From: Lewinella sp. IMCC34183
Lineage (GTDB): Bacteria; Bacteroidota; Bacteroidia; Chitinophagales; Saprospiraceae
Direction of reading: 5' to 3'
DNA length: 64,000 bases
Assembly: GCF_003390915.1 (NCBI RefSeq)
Contig: NZ_QMEM01000008.1
Location: forward strand, 62,001 to 126,000
Shown: piece after piece, positions 32,141-40,495 of the stretch
How the letters are laid out: each line of letters starts with the position of its first letter
How positions within the stretch are numbered: position 1 is the stretch's first letter
The notes under the pieces: generated by a model
Database searches by the model: none
Seen by the model: the letters and a program-made list of their open reading frames with translations, nothing else
Told to the model about the DNA's origin: nothing
Program-made: the position numbers and the translations under genes

Positions 32141-34528
32141 CTACCTCGCCTGGGTGACTACCGCAAGCGTGGTCGATTTGAGGTCCTCGTCCCGGCTGCT
32201 GTTCCCAACCATCAGGCGAAAGGTACCGGGTTCCACGGCGTACACCATGCTAGAGGTCAGGAAGCTCAACTGGTCAAACCCGATCTCGAAGGTCACGGTT
32301 TGCGATTCCCCCGGGGCGAGTTCTACCTTCCGGAAGCCCTTCAGCTCCTTTACCGGCCGCGTGACCGAGCTGAACTCGTCACGGATGTAAAGTTGCACCA
32401 CTTCCTTGCCCCGCAGTTTCCCCGTATTGGTTACGTCCACTGACACGGTAGTGTTGCCGTCCGGCACCATCTGCGCCGCACCCAGGCGGGGTTCACCGAT
32501 CTCGAAGGTGGTATAGCTAAGGCCGTAGCCGAAGGGATAGAGGGCGTTGACGTCCTCCAGCAGGTACCCCCGGCGGGCCGTCGGCTTGTAGTTGTAGTAG
32601 GCCGGAATGTGTCCCGCAGAGCGGGGAATGCTGATCGGTAGCTTGCCGCTGGGGGCCACGCTGCCGTAGAGTACGTCGGATATGCTGTGCCCGGTTTCCT
32701 GTCCGAGGTAGAAGCACTGGAAGACGGCGGTGGATTTTTCTACCAGATTACTGATGTTGAGCGGGCGGCCGCCGAATACGAGGCCGATCATGGGCTTGTC
32801 CAGGGCCGCGAGGGCATCGATGAGTTCGTTCTGGGTGCCCATCAGCTCCAGGGAGGGACGGTCGCCCAGGTGTGATTCGGCCCAGGCTTCGCGGCTGGTG
32901 AGCTCGTTGCCGCCGACGGCGAGGACGATCACGTCCACCTCCGCGAGGTCCGAGACGGCCTTCTTTATGCGGGCCCGGTCGTCTTCCTCCCGCACCACCA
33001 TCACGGGGTCCTTGTACCAGCTACCGGCCTCGGTTACCCGCGTTCCTTCTGAATAGATCACTTTTCCGCCGTGCTTCCCCGCATAGGCCTCCAACCCTTG
33101 CCGGACCGTGACGAAGTGTTGGGGGTCGCTGGAGTATCCGCCCAGCAGTGTGAGGTCGGCGTTGGGGCCGACCACGCCGATGGTTAGTCCTTCCTTCAGC
33201 GGCAGCAGGCCGTCGTTTTTGAGCAGGATCATGGATTCGGTTCCGGCCTGCCGGACGAGCGCGTCGTCGACCGCCGTGTTGGAAAGGGCTGCGGCCGGGT
33301 CGAGGTAGGGTGATTCGAAAAGTCCGCGGTCAAATTTCTGCCGCAGGATCCGGCCAACGGCGGTATCGAGGATGGACTCGCTGAGCTCCCCGTCGTTAAC
33401 GGCCTCGACGAGCAGAGGGAAGGCTTTGGCATCGGGCAGTTCGATATCCACGCCGCTGCTGATGGCCAGAATGGCCGCCTGTTTGAGGTCGACAGCTACG
33501 GCATGGCGGGTACTCAGTTCCTCGATTCCGTAGTAGTCGGAAACCACGGCTCCGCGGTACCCCCATTCCCCCCGCAGCAGGTCGTTAAGCATCCAGCCGT
33601 TGGCGTGGCTGGGGACGCCGTTGACCTCATTGTAGCTGGCCATGATGTTGCGGACGTTGCTGTTCGCCACGATATGTTTGAAGGGGTAGAGAAACACCTC
33701 CCGGAGGGTGCGCTCACTGATGTTGGCGGGCGCGATGTTATTGCCGCCTTCGGGTTCACCGTGACCGGCCATGTGTTTCAGGGTAGCAAATACTTCCCCC
33801 GGATCCCACCGGTCGTTGTCGCCCTGAAACCCGAGGACAGCCTGCAGGCCCAGTTCACCGGCGAGGTAGGGGTCTTCGCCGAGGGTTTCCTCGACGCGGC
33901 CCCAGCGGGGATCGCGGGCTACGTCTACCACGGGCGTCAGGACCACGTGGGCACCCCGGCTTGCCGCCTGCCGGGCGGCCGTAGCGTAAAGCTGTCGGGT
34001 GAGCTTGCGGTTGAAGGTGGCCGCCACGGCAATGGGTTGGCCCCAGCTGGTCGCATCGCGGGCGGCCAGTCCGTGCAGGCTTTCCTCGTGCATGAGGGCG
34101 GGAATGCCGAGGCGGGTTTCCTCGACGAGGTAGCGCTGGATGGCATTGACGTACTCTACCGTTTCGGCGGCCGTCCGCCCCGGTTCCCCGTTTCCACTTA
34201 GTTCGCTCGGTCGGGCGACGTGGCCGATGCCGTGGGGAATGAGCTGACGGGCCTTTTCCGGATCGAAAGCGTAGGCTTCGGTTTCCATGTCGTGCTTGGC
34301 CGCCCACACCGAGATCACCTGGGCCACTTTTTCCTCCACGGTCATTCTCCCCAGCAGATCGGCGATGCGATCGTCGACGGGTTGGTCGGCTTCCTTGTAG
34401 ATCGCCGTTTCCGTGTTGGTGCGCGGTACCGCGGTGGCGGCCGTAGTGGGTGCGGTGGTGCTGTCCTGCGGACCATCACAGGCCGACCAGAAAAGAAACG
34501 TGACCAGCAGGGGGAGGCAGCGCAGCAT
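32141..34528 (-). CDS. bglX: Glycoside hydrolase family 3 beta-glucosidase (BglX-like lipoprotein)
   Basis: 795 aa. A lipoprotein signal (FLFWSACDG, Cys at about 17) anchors it in an outer membrane or periplasmic position. A GH3 TIM-barrel carries AVVSDYYGI with the nucleophile Asp, and the signature GHGEPEGGNN; a GH3 C-terminal sandwich and a fibronectin type III-like domain (VDVTNTGKLRGKEVVQLYIRD region) follow. It hydrolyses beta-linked gluco-oligosaccharides. The start is the ATG of MLRCLPLL; the longer frame lacks a signal peptide at its N-terminus. No SusCD partner is adjacent. Confidence 0.9.
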   Translation of the reverse strand: MLRCLPLLVTFLFWSACDGPQDSTTAPTTAATAVPRTNTETAIYKEADQPVDDRIADLLGRMTVEEKVAQVISVWAAKHDMETEAYAFDPEKARQLIPHGIGHVARPSELSGNGEPGRTAAETVEYVNAIQRYLVEETRLGIPALMHEESLHGLAARDATSWGQPIAVAATFNRKLTRQLYATAARQAASRGAHVVLTPVVDVARDPRWGRVEETLGEDPYLAGELGLQAVLGFQGDNDRWDPGEVFATLKHMAGHGEPEGGNNIAPANISERTLREVFLYPFKHIVANSNVRNIMASYNEVNGVPSHANGWMLNDLLRGEWGYRGAVVSDYYGIEELSTRHAVAVDLKQAAILAISSGVDIELPDAKAFPLLVEAVNDGELSESILDTAVGRILRQKFDRGLFESPYLDPAAALSNTAVDDALVRQAGTESMILLKNDGLLPLKEGLTIGVVGPNADLTLLGGYSSDPQHFVTVRQGLEAYAGKHGGKVIYSEGTRVTEAGSWYKDPVMVVREEDDRARIKKAVSDLAEVDVIVLAVGGNELTSREAWAESHLGDRPSLELMGTQNELIDALAALDKPMIGLVFGGRPLNISNLVEKSTAVFQCFYLGQETGHSISDVLYGSVAPSGKLPISIPRSAGHIPAYYNYKPTARRGYLLEDVNALYPFGYGLSYTTFEIGEPRLGAAQMVPDGNTTVSVDVTNTGKLRGKEVVQLYIRDEFSSVTRPVKELKGFRKVELAPGESQTVTFEIGFDQLSFLTSSMVYAVEPGTFRLMVGNSSRDEDLKSTTLAVVTQAR

Positions 34529-34591
34529 AGAAATAGGTTGACGGGCGGAGAGATAAGGTAATAACTTTCGCACACGCGACCGTACCGTGCC

Positions 34592-35083
34592 TTACCTAAG
34601 ACCGTCGAGCAAGTGAAAGAGTTCTCCGGAATCGATAAGGGCCCCCTCCTCCATGCGAAGAAAGACATCCTGGTCGCGGCCGATGGGCAAGTAGGCCCGC
34701 TCTGCGGAGTACAGTTTGGGAGCCGCGCCGTCGGCCTTGAGCTGCTCGAAGATCTGCTGCGGGGGAAGGTCGCTGTCGGTCAGGTCGACGCTCGTTTCCC
34801 CGCTGATGAGCAGGCCACGCATTTCGATCTTGTCGGGCCCGGTGCGGTAGGTGCGCAGGTCGTGGGGTTTGCGTTGCACGAGGTACTCCACCCGCTCGAT
34901 CACCCCGGAGAAGACGATCTGACTGAACTGGAGGATGAGGCCGTCGGCCCGCTGCGGATCCTCGGCCTTGATGCGCACCCAGCTTTCGGCATCGATGCCG
35001 TTGACGCTGAGAAACTTGACGAACTGGTCCCGGACCTCTTCGAGCTCATCTCGGCGCAGGCGGCGGAATTTTGTTTCCTTCAT
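34592..35083 (-). CDS. DUF6495 family protein
   Basis: 163-aa soluble protein. RRLRRDELEEVRDQFVKFLS opens it, followed by IDAESWVRIKAEDPQRAD, ILQFSQIVFSGVIERVEYL and a C-terminal DSGELFHLLDGL. This order matches DUF6495, a Bacteroidota-specific family with no known function. The start is the ATG of MKETKFRRL; five upstream codons are excluded. It may share a transcript with bglX, which begins 63 bases downstream. Confidence 0.75.
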   Translation of the reverse strand: MKETKFRRLRRDELEEVRDQFVKFLSVNGIDAESWVRIKAEDPQRADGLILQFSQIVFSGVIERVEYLVQRKPHDLRTYRTGPDKIEMRGLLISGETSVDLTDSDLPPQQIFEQLKADGAAPKLYSAERAYLPIGRDQDVFLRMEEGALIDSGELFHLLDGLR

Positions 35084-35111
35084 AGGCACCACAAACAAAT
35101 GCCCCGGGGCG

Positions 35112-35119
35112 TAGTTTTG
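35112..35119 (+). promoter_or_regulatory. Putative -7 box in front of the terC remnant
   Basis: TAGTTTTG, exact TAnnTTTG match, 28 bases before the first terC-like codon at 35148. Confidence 0.4.
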
Positions 35120-35147
35120 CCCGTAGTGGCCAAATTATGGCCGCCCA

Positions 35148-35646
35148 ATTACTCGCCCGTCCATATTTGAAATTCCCGATTTCGGAAGCGGAGCCGTCTG
35201 GCTTTCCCTCCTCACCCTCACCTTTCTCGAGATCGTGCTGGTTATCAACAACATCATCTTTATCTCCATCGCGAGCGGCAAGCTCAAATCGGATGCCGAC
35301 CGGAAAAAGGCCACCAAATATCGGGCTGGTGCTGGCCATGGTCCTCCGTATCGCTCTGCTGTTCGGCGTTTTCTGGCTAGTATCGCTTAAGGAGCCGTGG
35401 TTCGAATTCGATTGGGGGTGGGCCAGCGGCGGCTTCAGCGGGCAGAGCCTCATCCTGATCGCCGGAGGCATCTTTCTGCTTTATAAATCGACTTCCGAGA
35501 TCCACCAGAAGCTGGAAAGCGACGAGCACGTAGATTGCGACCCCGGGACCCCGAAGGCCGGCGTGTCCCTGAACTCCGTCATCTTTCAGATCACCATCAT
35601 CAACATCGTTTTCAGCTTCGATTCCATCCTCACCCGTATGGAGTAG
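35148..35646 (+). pseudogene. terC-family pseudogene
   Basis: Remains of an integral-membrane TerC protein. No ATG, GTG or TTG begins the reading frame; IFEIPDFGSGAVWLSLLT starts after an ATA or ATT codon. The conserved GIDNI motif reads VINNI, so the first acidic residue is lost. An extra A at about 35316-35318 (CACCAAATATC) shifts the frame between DADRKKAT and NIGLVLAMVLR. After FSFDSILT the frame stops, and the second half of the protein is missing. A single frameshift could be a sequencing error; four lesions together argue for real decay. Confidence 0.85.
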
Positions 35647-35758
35647 GAGAGATGCCTGCCTGCGTAAACGGACGTCCTGCCAGCGATTTATTAGTCAATT
35701 TGACAAATAAACCGCGAAAAGCTTGCACGACCGAAATTTTAATTGTTACTTTGACAAC

Positions 35759-35905
35759 TATAAGCTACTCCCGGTACCCCCACTACCGTAAAAAACCAAA
35801 TTCAGCTGCTTAGCTAAAGACACGGGTAATGTGCTTGCCCGAATTTTTTGATCGAACGATTAGTTGTGATGCGTCGCTCCCTCATTGGGGGGCGACGCTT
35901 TTTTT
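35759..35905 (+). ncRNA. Possible small non-coding RNA
   Basis: A promoter-like box TACTTTG (35747-35753) with CTTG 21 bases upstream is followed, without an open frame, by a strong terminator ending at 35905. A second smaller hairpin (CGGG/CCCG) with a T6 run is near 35823-35849. The predicted transcript of about 147 bases fits no RNA family I recognise. Confidence 0.3.
35871..35905 (+). terminator. Rho-independent terminator
   Basis: GCGTCGCTCCC pairs with GGGGGCGACGC-type arm (35871-35881 with 35888-35898) around a 6-base loop, followed by seven T. Confidence 0.75.
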
Positions 35906-35956
35906 ATAGCTACACGATCGGCATTGGGGAGGTGTAACGCGCCGGTTTCGCGGTCC

Positions 35957-36018
35957 GGGGCATCACTAACATAACAATGCCCCGGTGCGGGTACTGAAGG
36001 ATCAGTCCGCAACCGGGG
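35957..36018 (-). terminator. Double hairpin downstream of the DEAD-box gene
   Basis: GGGGCAT/ATGCCCC (35957-35963 with 35977-35983) overlaps a long hairpin of three stacked segments: CCCCGG, GCGG, ACTGA paired with TCAGT, CCGC, CCGGGG (35980-36018, AGGA loop). It lies just after the helicase stop on that gene's strand; there is no T-run, so it may stabilise the mRNA end. Confidence 0.5.
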
Positions 36019-36056
36019 CAGTGCAATAACGGGGCGGCAGGGCCCCGGAGGTCGGT

Positions 36057-37313
36057 CTACTTATCGTAAAAGGTAATGGCTTCGCCACCCTTCCCGGCGC
36101 GACCGGTACGGCCGACGCGGTGGATGTAGGTGTCGTAGTCCGTGGGGGCTTCGAAGTTGATCACGTGGGTGATGTCGTCGATGTCCAGTCCACGGGCGGC
36201 GACATCCGTAGCGCAGAGCGCCTTGATCTTACCCGCCTTAAAGGCGTTCAGGGCTTTTTGGCGGTAGTTCTGGCTCTTGTTGCCGTGGATCTCGTCGGCG
36301 GAGATACCGGCCTGGTTGAGCTTCTTGGTCACCTTCTTGACGCGGTGCTTCGTTTCGGCGAAGACAAGTACCCGCTTCATTTCGGGCTGTTGCAGCATCT
36401 CGATCAGTTCGTCAAACTTGTTGTCGGGCTCGACGAAGTGGACGGACTGGTTGATGTGCTCGGCCGATGCCTCTCCGCTGCTGACCTTGATGGTCTGGTA
36501 GTCGGTGAGGAAGTGGTCGATCAGCTTCTGCTGGCTTTTGTCGAGAGTAGCGGAGAAGAGCATCGTCTGGTCACGCTCGCCCATCTTGTCGGTAAGGAAC
36601 ATAACGTCCTTCTGGAAGCCCATGTCGAGCATGCGGTCGAATTCGTCGAGCACCAGTACGCTGGCTTCCTGCAGGTCGATCTTACCCTGTTGGTAAAGGT
36701 CCTTCAGGCGACCCGGCGTGGCCACCACGAGGTGGTAGCTGCGCTTCTTCAGGTTGACGATGTCGGTGTTGATGTTACGGCCACCGATGAGGGTGATCGC
36801 ATTGTACTTCATGCCGAGCGTCAGGGCGCGGAACTCGTCCTCGATCTGGAGGGCCAGCTCCCGGGTCGGGGCCAGGACCAGCGTCTGGAAGGGTTCTTCG
36901 CTTTCGAGCAGGGCGTCGATCAGCGGGATCAGAAAGGCGCCGGTTTTGCCGGTGCCGGTGGTGGCGATCCCCATCACGTCCTTCAGGGCGGCGACGTGCT
37001 CGAAGGATTTCTCCTGGATCTCGGTGGGGTACACCCAACCGGCCGCCTTAATGGCGCTTTTGAGTTTAGCGTTGATCGGCCAGTCGGCAAATTTGGTTTC
37101 CGCGTGGTACTCGACGGTCTTCAGTTCGACGCCTTCGTGCACCATCATGTCGGCGGGAAGGGGAATGTAGTTGTGGTTGGAGCGGCCGCCGCCGGATCCG
37201 CGACGGTCGCGGTTTCCGCCGCCACCGCTGCTGCGGCGCTTGCCGCCGGAACGCTGGGGTTTGCTAGTGCTGCGGCCTTTGCCGGAGCGGGAAGAGGGAC
37301 GTTTGCTGTCCAT
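36057..37313 (-). CDS. DEAD-box ATP-dependent RNA helicase
   Basis: 418 aa. A basic, Ser/Gly/Arg-rich N-terminal tail (about 1-45) precedes the two RecA-like domains. Motifs visible are GIATTGTGKTGAF (I), PTRELALQ (Ia), VVATPGRL (Ib), LDEFDRMLDMGF (II, reading DEFD in place of DEAD), FSATL (III), ATDVAARGLDI (V) and HRVGRTGRAG (VI). It unwinds RNA duplexes, probably in ribosome assembly or mRNA turnover. The leader is long (about 165 bases from the inferred start site), as for cold-regulated helicases. The DEFD variant is unusual but conservative. Confidence 0.92.
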   Translation of the reverse strand: MDSKRPSSRSGKGRSTSKPQRSGGKRRSSGGGGNRDRRGSGGGRSNHNYIPLPADMMVHEGVELKTVEYHAETKFADWPINAKLKSAIKAAGWVYPTEIQEKSFEHVAALKDVMGIATTGTGKTGAFLIPLIDALLESEEPFQTLVLAPTRELALQIEDEFRALTLGMKYNAITLIGGRNINTDIVNLKKRSYHLVVATPGRLKDLYQQGKIDLQEASVLVLDEFDRMLDMGFQKDVMFLTDKMGERDQTMLFSATLDKSQQKLIDHFLTDYQTIKVSSGEASAEHINQSVHFVEPDNKFDELIEMLQQPEMKRVLVFAETKHRVKKVTKKLNQAGISADEIHGNKSQNYRQKALNAFKAGKIKALCATDVAARGLDIDDITHVINFEAPTDYDTYIHRVGRTGRAGKGGEAITFYDK

Positions 37314-37486
37314 AAAGAAAAGGGGAATTAGTTGCCCCGGGTCGCGGGGGGTACCACAGCAGGGCCGGCGCGGGGGCCGGTTGGTGGGTCATAAATGCTT
37401 CCGTCCGAATGGGATTGATACCCGAGCAGTCGGGAATATCGGGCGAGGCGTGGATCGGTAGAAGCAAAGAGTCCCGGCTCGCGCCG

Positions 37487-37494
37487 CAAAGGTA
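37487..37494 (-). promoter_or_regulatory. Putative -7 box of the DEAD-box helicase gene
   Basis: CAAAGGTA on the plus strand reads TACCTTTG on the minus strand; transcription would begin near 37480, giving a leader of about 165 bases. Confidence 0.5.
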
Positions 37495-37807
37495 AGTAAA
37501 AAACAATTGGTTGGGAGATATAGTTTCCCGGCCCCGGTTTGACCTCCCGCGGGACAACCCTCCGGGGGGGTGCTGCGTTGAAGCTATTCCACACGGGTCC
37601 TAAAACTTGGTTGACCCTACAATTTATTTAAATTGGGAAGTGACTTCGGCCTGTCTAGGGCGGGCCTCAACTCCTTCGACTTGTCAGGATTCCGAACCCG
37701 GTTCTGCCGGGGGAAGACAAGGGGATTACCGAACCAGGCCAGCTATCCCAACCATGTTCTTAGCAGGAGTCAAACCACCTGGGGGCACGTGTGGATTTAA
37801 TACAAAA
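37495..37807. other. Gene-free segment between helicase promoter and rpmA terminator
   Basis: 313 bases with no convincing gene, tRNA or known RNA. Short dyads such as AACCCGG...CCGGG near 37696-37711 are present. An 81-codon open frame here has no recognisable similarity and atypical composition. Confidence 0.4.
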
Positions 37808-37836
37808 CGCCCGACCGAGATCATCTCGGCCGGGCG
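37808..37836 (-). terminator. Terminator of the rplU-rpmA operon
   Basis: 14-bp arms (37808-37821 and 37823-37836, one G-U on the minus strand) with TTTTGT downstream on the minus strand. It may also act on the plus strand. Confidence 0.75.
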
Positions 37837-37866
37837 TCTTCGTTTTCGCTAGGGTGGGGAAGGGGA

Positions 37867-38691
37867 CTACTCCTCTTCGCGGCCGCCCTGCAGCTTGTCC
37901 TGCATTTCCTCCAGTTCTCCCCACTTGCCGGTGGCGGCGAGTGCGGCCTGGGCGGGCCAGGTTTTGGGGCTGTGGGTCTTGTAGTTGCCACCCGCATCGT
38001 TGAGCTGCTGCTGCAGGAAGTCGACGTCGGTGTCGGCAAGTCCCTGCCAGCTCTTGATGCCGGCGGCGCTGAGGATACCCGCGATACCGGGGCCGATGCC
38101 CTCGATGACGGTCAGGTCGTTCACTTTGTAGGTCTTGCCGCTGGGGGTCACCACCTCTTCGGGGCGATCGCTGCCGGTAACCTCCGCGGTATTCAGGGCA
38201 CCGCCCTGGTCTGCATTGGCGGCGGCCAGCTCGGCCTCGTCGGTAATGCCGGGAGCTACGCCGGGCATTTCAGGGGCATCATCCATGTGGACGGGTCCCT
38301 GAGCGGCCTTGGCGTCCTGCGACTTGGCGGGCTTGCCGGCGTTAGCGGGTTGGGTGCCGTTGCTATCGCTGGAGCGGCGGGCGGCGGTGCGCTCGTTGCT
38401 GCTGCTACCGTTGCCGTTGCTGCCGTTCTCGCCTTCCAGGGAAGGATCGATGCTGACGAACATGCGGTTCAGGCGGCTCTTGCGGAAGCTCACCTTGCCG
38501 TCTACTTTGGCATGGATCGTGAAGTCCTTACCCATGTAGACGTTCTCGCCCGGGTGGTACTTGGTACCCCGTTGGCGGATGATGATGTTGCCGGCCTGGG
38601 CTACTTGCCCGCCGAACAGCTTCACGCCGAGGCGTTTGGATTTGCTGTCGCGGCCGTTGTCGGTACTACCTACACCTTTTTTGTGTGCCAT
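37867..38691 (-). CDS. rpmA: Ribosomal protein L27 fused to a C-terminal helix-hairpin-helix domain
   Basis: 274 aa in place of the usual ~85-95. Residues 1-85 are a normal bacterial L27 ([20 protein letters not shown], then [20 protein letters not shown]). A Ser/Asn/Ala-rich linker of about 100 residues follows, then a domain around 190-265: [20 protein letters not shown], then [20 protein letters not shown] and [19 protein letters not shown]. The IEGIGP hairpin recalls helix-hairpin-helix domains that I remember on ribosomal L21 or other proteins in this phylum. The reading frame is continuous and codon use uniform, so it is one gene. It is downstream of rplU as usual. Confidence 0.88.
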   Translation of the reverse strand: MAHKKGVGSTDNGRDSKSKRLGVKLFGGQVAQAGNIIIRQRGTKYHPGENVYMGKDFTIHAKVDGKVSFRKSRLNRMFVSIDPSLEGENGSNGNGSSSNERTAARRSSDSNGTQPANAGKPAKSQDAKAAQGPVHMDDAPEMPGVAPGITDEAELAAANADQGGALNTAEVTGSDRPEEVVTPSGKTYKVNDLTVIEGIGPGIAGILSAAGIKSWQGLADTDVDFLQQQLNDAGGNYKTHSPKTWPAQAALAATGKWGELEEMQDKLQGGREEE

Positions 38692-38744
38692 GGTATCTAA
38701 ATTTTTGGCTCCCCGAGGGGATAGTTAGGAATAAGGGGCCGTGA

Positions 38745-39059
38745 CTAGCCCGCGATGGAGTCGATTTTCAGCTTGGTGTACTGTTGACGGTGACCGTTCT
38801 TCTTGCGGTAGCCCTTGCGGCGCTTTTTCTTGAAGACGATTACTTTGTCGCCCTTGACGAGCGGCTCAACGACGGTAGCGCCGATGGAGGCGCCACTGAG
38901 CATCGGCGTGCCTACGGTCACGTTGTCGCCGTCGGCGAGCAGGTGGACCGCATCGAAGCTGACGGAATCGCCGGCTTTGGCTTCTAGCCGGTGGACGAAG
39001 ATCTCCTGACCTTCCTCAACTTTGAATTGCTGACCGGCTATGGTTACGATTGCGAACAT
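38745..39059 (-). CDS. rplU: 50S ribosomal protein L21
   Basis: 104 aa, complete: MFAIVTIAGQQFKVEEGQEI at the N-terminus and KVIVFKKKRRKGYRKKNGHR near the C-terminus, the part that contacts 23S rRNA. No extension follows, unlike the neighbouring L27. First gene of the rplU-rpmA operon, with an exact -7 box 38 bases upstream. Confidence 0.95.
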   Translation of the reverse strand: MFAIVTIAGQQFKVEEGQEIFVHRLEAKAGDSVSFDAVHLLADGDNVTVGTPMLSGASIGATVVEPLVKGDKVIVFKKKRRKGYRKKNGHRQQYTKLKIDSIAG

Positions 39060-39097
39060 CTGAAATGGATGTTGGTGAAAAAATTGATTTCGGGGCG

Positions 39098-39105
39098 CAA
39101 AGGTA
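39098..39105 (-). promoter_or_regulatory. Putative -7 box of rplU-rpmA
   Basis: CAAAGGTA on the plus strand reads TACCTTTG on the minus strand, 38 bases before the rplU ATG. Confidence 0.5.
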
Positions 39106-39327
39106 AGGAAAACTTTCGATTCCTGATGCCCTTTCGTTCACATTCCTTCGGCGCGTACGCCGGAGCGGTGTAGCCGGAGTTCCGGGGAGCTATTCGGATC
39201 ATGATCTGCTGTCAGACTTGGTCCGCGGACGGTCACTACGGGCCATTCGTCCGTTCGGGGGGAAGGGCCGTCGATGAGATGCTACCGTACGCTTCCCGTG
39301 CCCGATCTTAGACCAAATTCAGCAAAG

Positions 39328-39747
39328 ATGATCGACGACATTCTATCCGGGGCCCGCAATGCACTCTCCGGTCTGGCCAGTACGGTAGGGGAGGGCACCC
39401 GCGACAAAACAAACAAAATCATTGAGGAATGGATGAAGATCTTCCCGATCTTGGAAGGCTACGGACTGGAGATCACCAGCTTTTCCATGACCCTCGCACT
39501 TAATCCGGCCCTGAACGTGGAGCTGGTCGGCAAACACAGCAACTGGACCGAGGACCTTATCAAGCAACGAATGTCCGCTCACCGGGGTGAAGCGGCCCTT
39601 ACCACGGTCTTCACCGCGATCCGTACGGCGTACCGCCTCCAGCGGCAAACCCACGCCCAGCTACGGGATCCGTTGATCCTGAAGGTTATTGTCCGTATCA
39701 CCCCTGAAGTCCGGGTCGTCCTGGGGCAGCCGATACTGGAGGATTAG
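39328..39747 (+). CDS. Conserved-looking hypothetical protein (139 aa)
   Basis: Soluble and helical at the N-terminus (IIEEWMKIFPILEGYGLEI), then ALNPALNVELVGKHSNWTED, a helical segment TTVFTAIRTAYRLQRQ and a final strand pair ILKVIVRITPEVRVVLG. No family recognised, although similar proteins seem familiar from Lewinella-like genomes. The start is the ATG of MIDDILSG. Its last 87 bases overlap the end of the convergent DUF2520 gene, which is unusual; both C-terminal sequences look genuine. Confidence 0.6.
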   Translation: MIDDILSGARNALSGLASTVGEGTRDKTNKIIEEWMKIFPILEGYGLEITSFSMTLALNPALNVELVGKHSNWTEDLIKQRMSAHRGEAALTTVFTAIRTAYRLQRQTHAQLRDPLILKVIVRITPEVRVVLGQPILED

Positions 39748-40479
39748 CGCACTGATTTCGCGGTACAACTGACGATACGCCGGCCGGTCGAGCAGCGAAA
39801 GGTGGCGTTCCATCGTAGCCGTATCGCCCCGGGCGGCGGCACCGGTTTGCCGGTCGGCGGGGCGGCGGCCGTCCTGCTGGCCGGCAGTATTCCGAATGAT
39901 GGGCAGGAGCAGCTCGAAGGGGATATCCTCCTGCGCGCACAGCTGGTAAGCCACCTCGTACAACGCGGTAACAAAATTATTGGAGAAGACCGCCGCCAGG
40001 TGCAGCTGGGCCCGCTGCCCGTCGTCAAGCCAGGCCACCGTATCGCTCAGGCGACCGGCCAAGTGCCGCAGGTACTCCGCCGCCGTATCCGTACTGCCGT
40101 AGATCACCAACGGCAGGTCGCGCCAGTCGGTCACCACCTCGCCCCGCCGGAGCGAGCGGATCGGCCAGAGGACGCCCCGGTGGTCAAAAAACGCGCTGAT
40201 GCGCGCCGCCGGCGTGGCACCGCTGGTGTGGAACACGGGAATATCCGCGGGCAGGTACCCGGTCAGCCGCTCACTCGTTGTAGCTATGTGGTTGTCGGGA
40301 ACGGCCAGGAAAACGGCCTCGGGCCCTTCGTGCCGCAAACTCTCGTAGTCCGAAACGACCAGCCGATGTTCCGATGCGGAACCGGGATCGCGGCTCACTA
40401 TCCGGGCGCGCTCGGGGCCCAGGACACCCCCCAGGTGCCACGCCAGGTGACCGTTTCCGACGATAACGATACGCGACAT
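39661..40479 (-). CDS. Rossmann-fold protein with DUF2520
   Basis: 272 aa. An N-terminal NAD(P)-binding fold (MSRIVIVGNGHLAWHLG, then AVFLAVPDNHI and PVFHTSGATP) precedes the helical DUF2520 domain (LHLAAVFSNNFVTALYEVAY region). The architecture resembles pyrroline-5-carboxylate reductase or F420-type reductases; the substrate is unknown. It follows trpF by 16 bases on the same strand and may belong to the trp transcript. Overlaps the convergent gene by 87 bases. Confidence 0.82.
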   Translation of the reverse strand: MSRIVIVGNGHLAWHLGGVLGPERARIVSRDPGSASEHRLVVSDYESLRHEGPEAVFLAVPDNHIATTSERLTGYLPADIPVFHTSGATPAARISAFFDHRGVLWPIRSLRRGEVVTDWRDLPLVIYGSTDTAAEYLRHLAGRLSDTVAWLDDGQRAQLHLAAVFSNNFVTALYEVAYQLCAQEDIPFELLLPIIRNTAGQQDGRRPADRQTGAAARGDTATMERHLSLLDRPAYRQLYREISALILQYRLPQDDPDFRGDTDNNLQDQRIP

Positions 40480-40495
40480 AGGCGAAAGGCAATAA

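Noticed and set aside
37620-37800. Possible tRNA or SRP RNA
   Set aside because: No cloverleaf with a matching T-arm and acceptor stem could be drawn, and the SRP tetraloop motif is absent.
37607-37852. 81-codon open frame between the helicase and rpmA
   Set aside because: No similarity, atypical composition and it overlaps the rpmA terminator hairpin.
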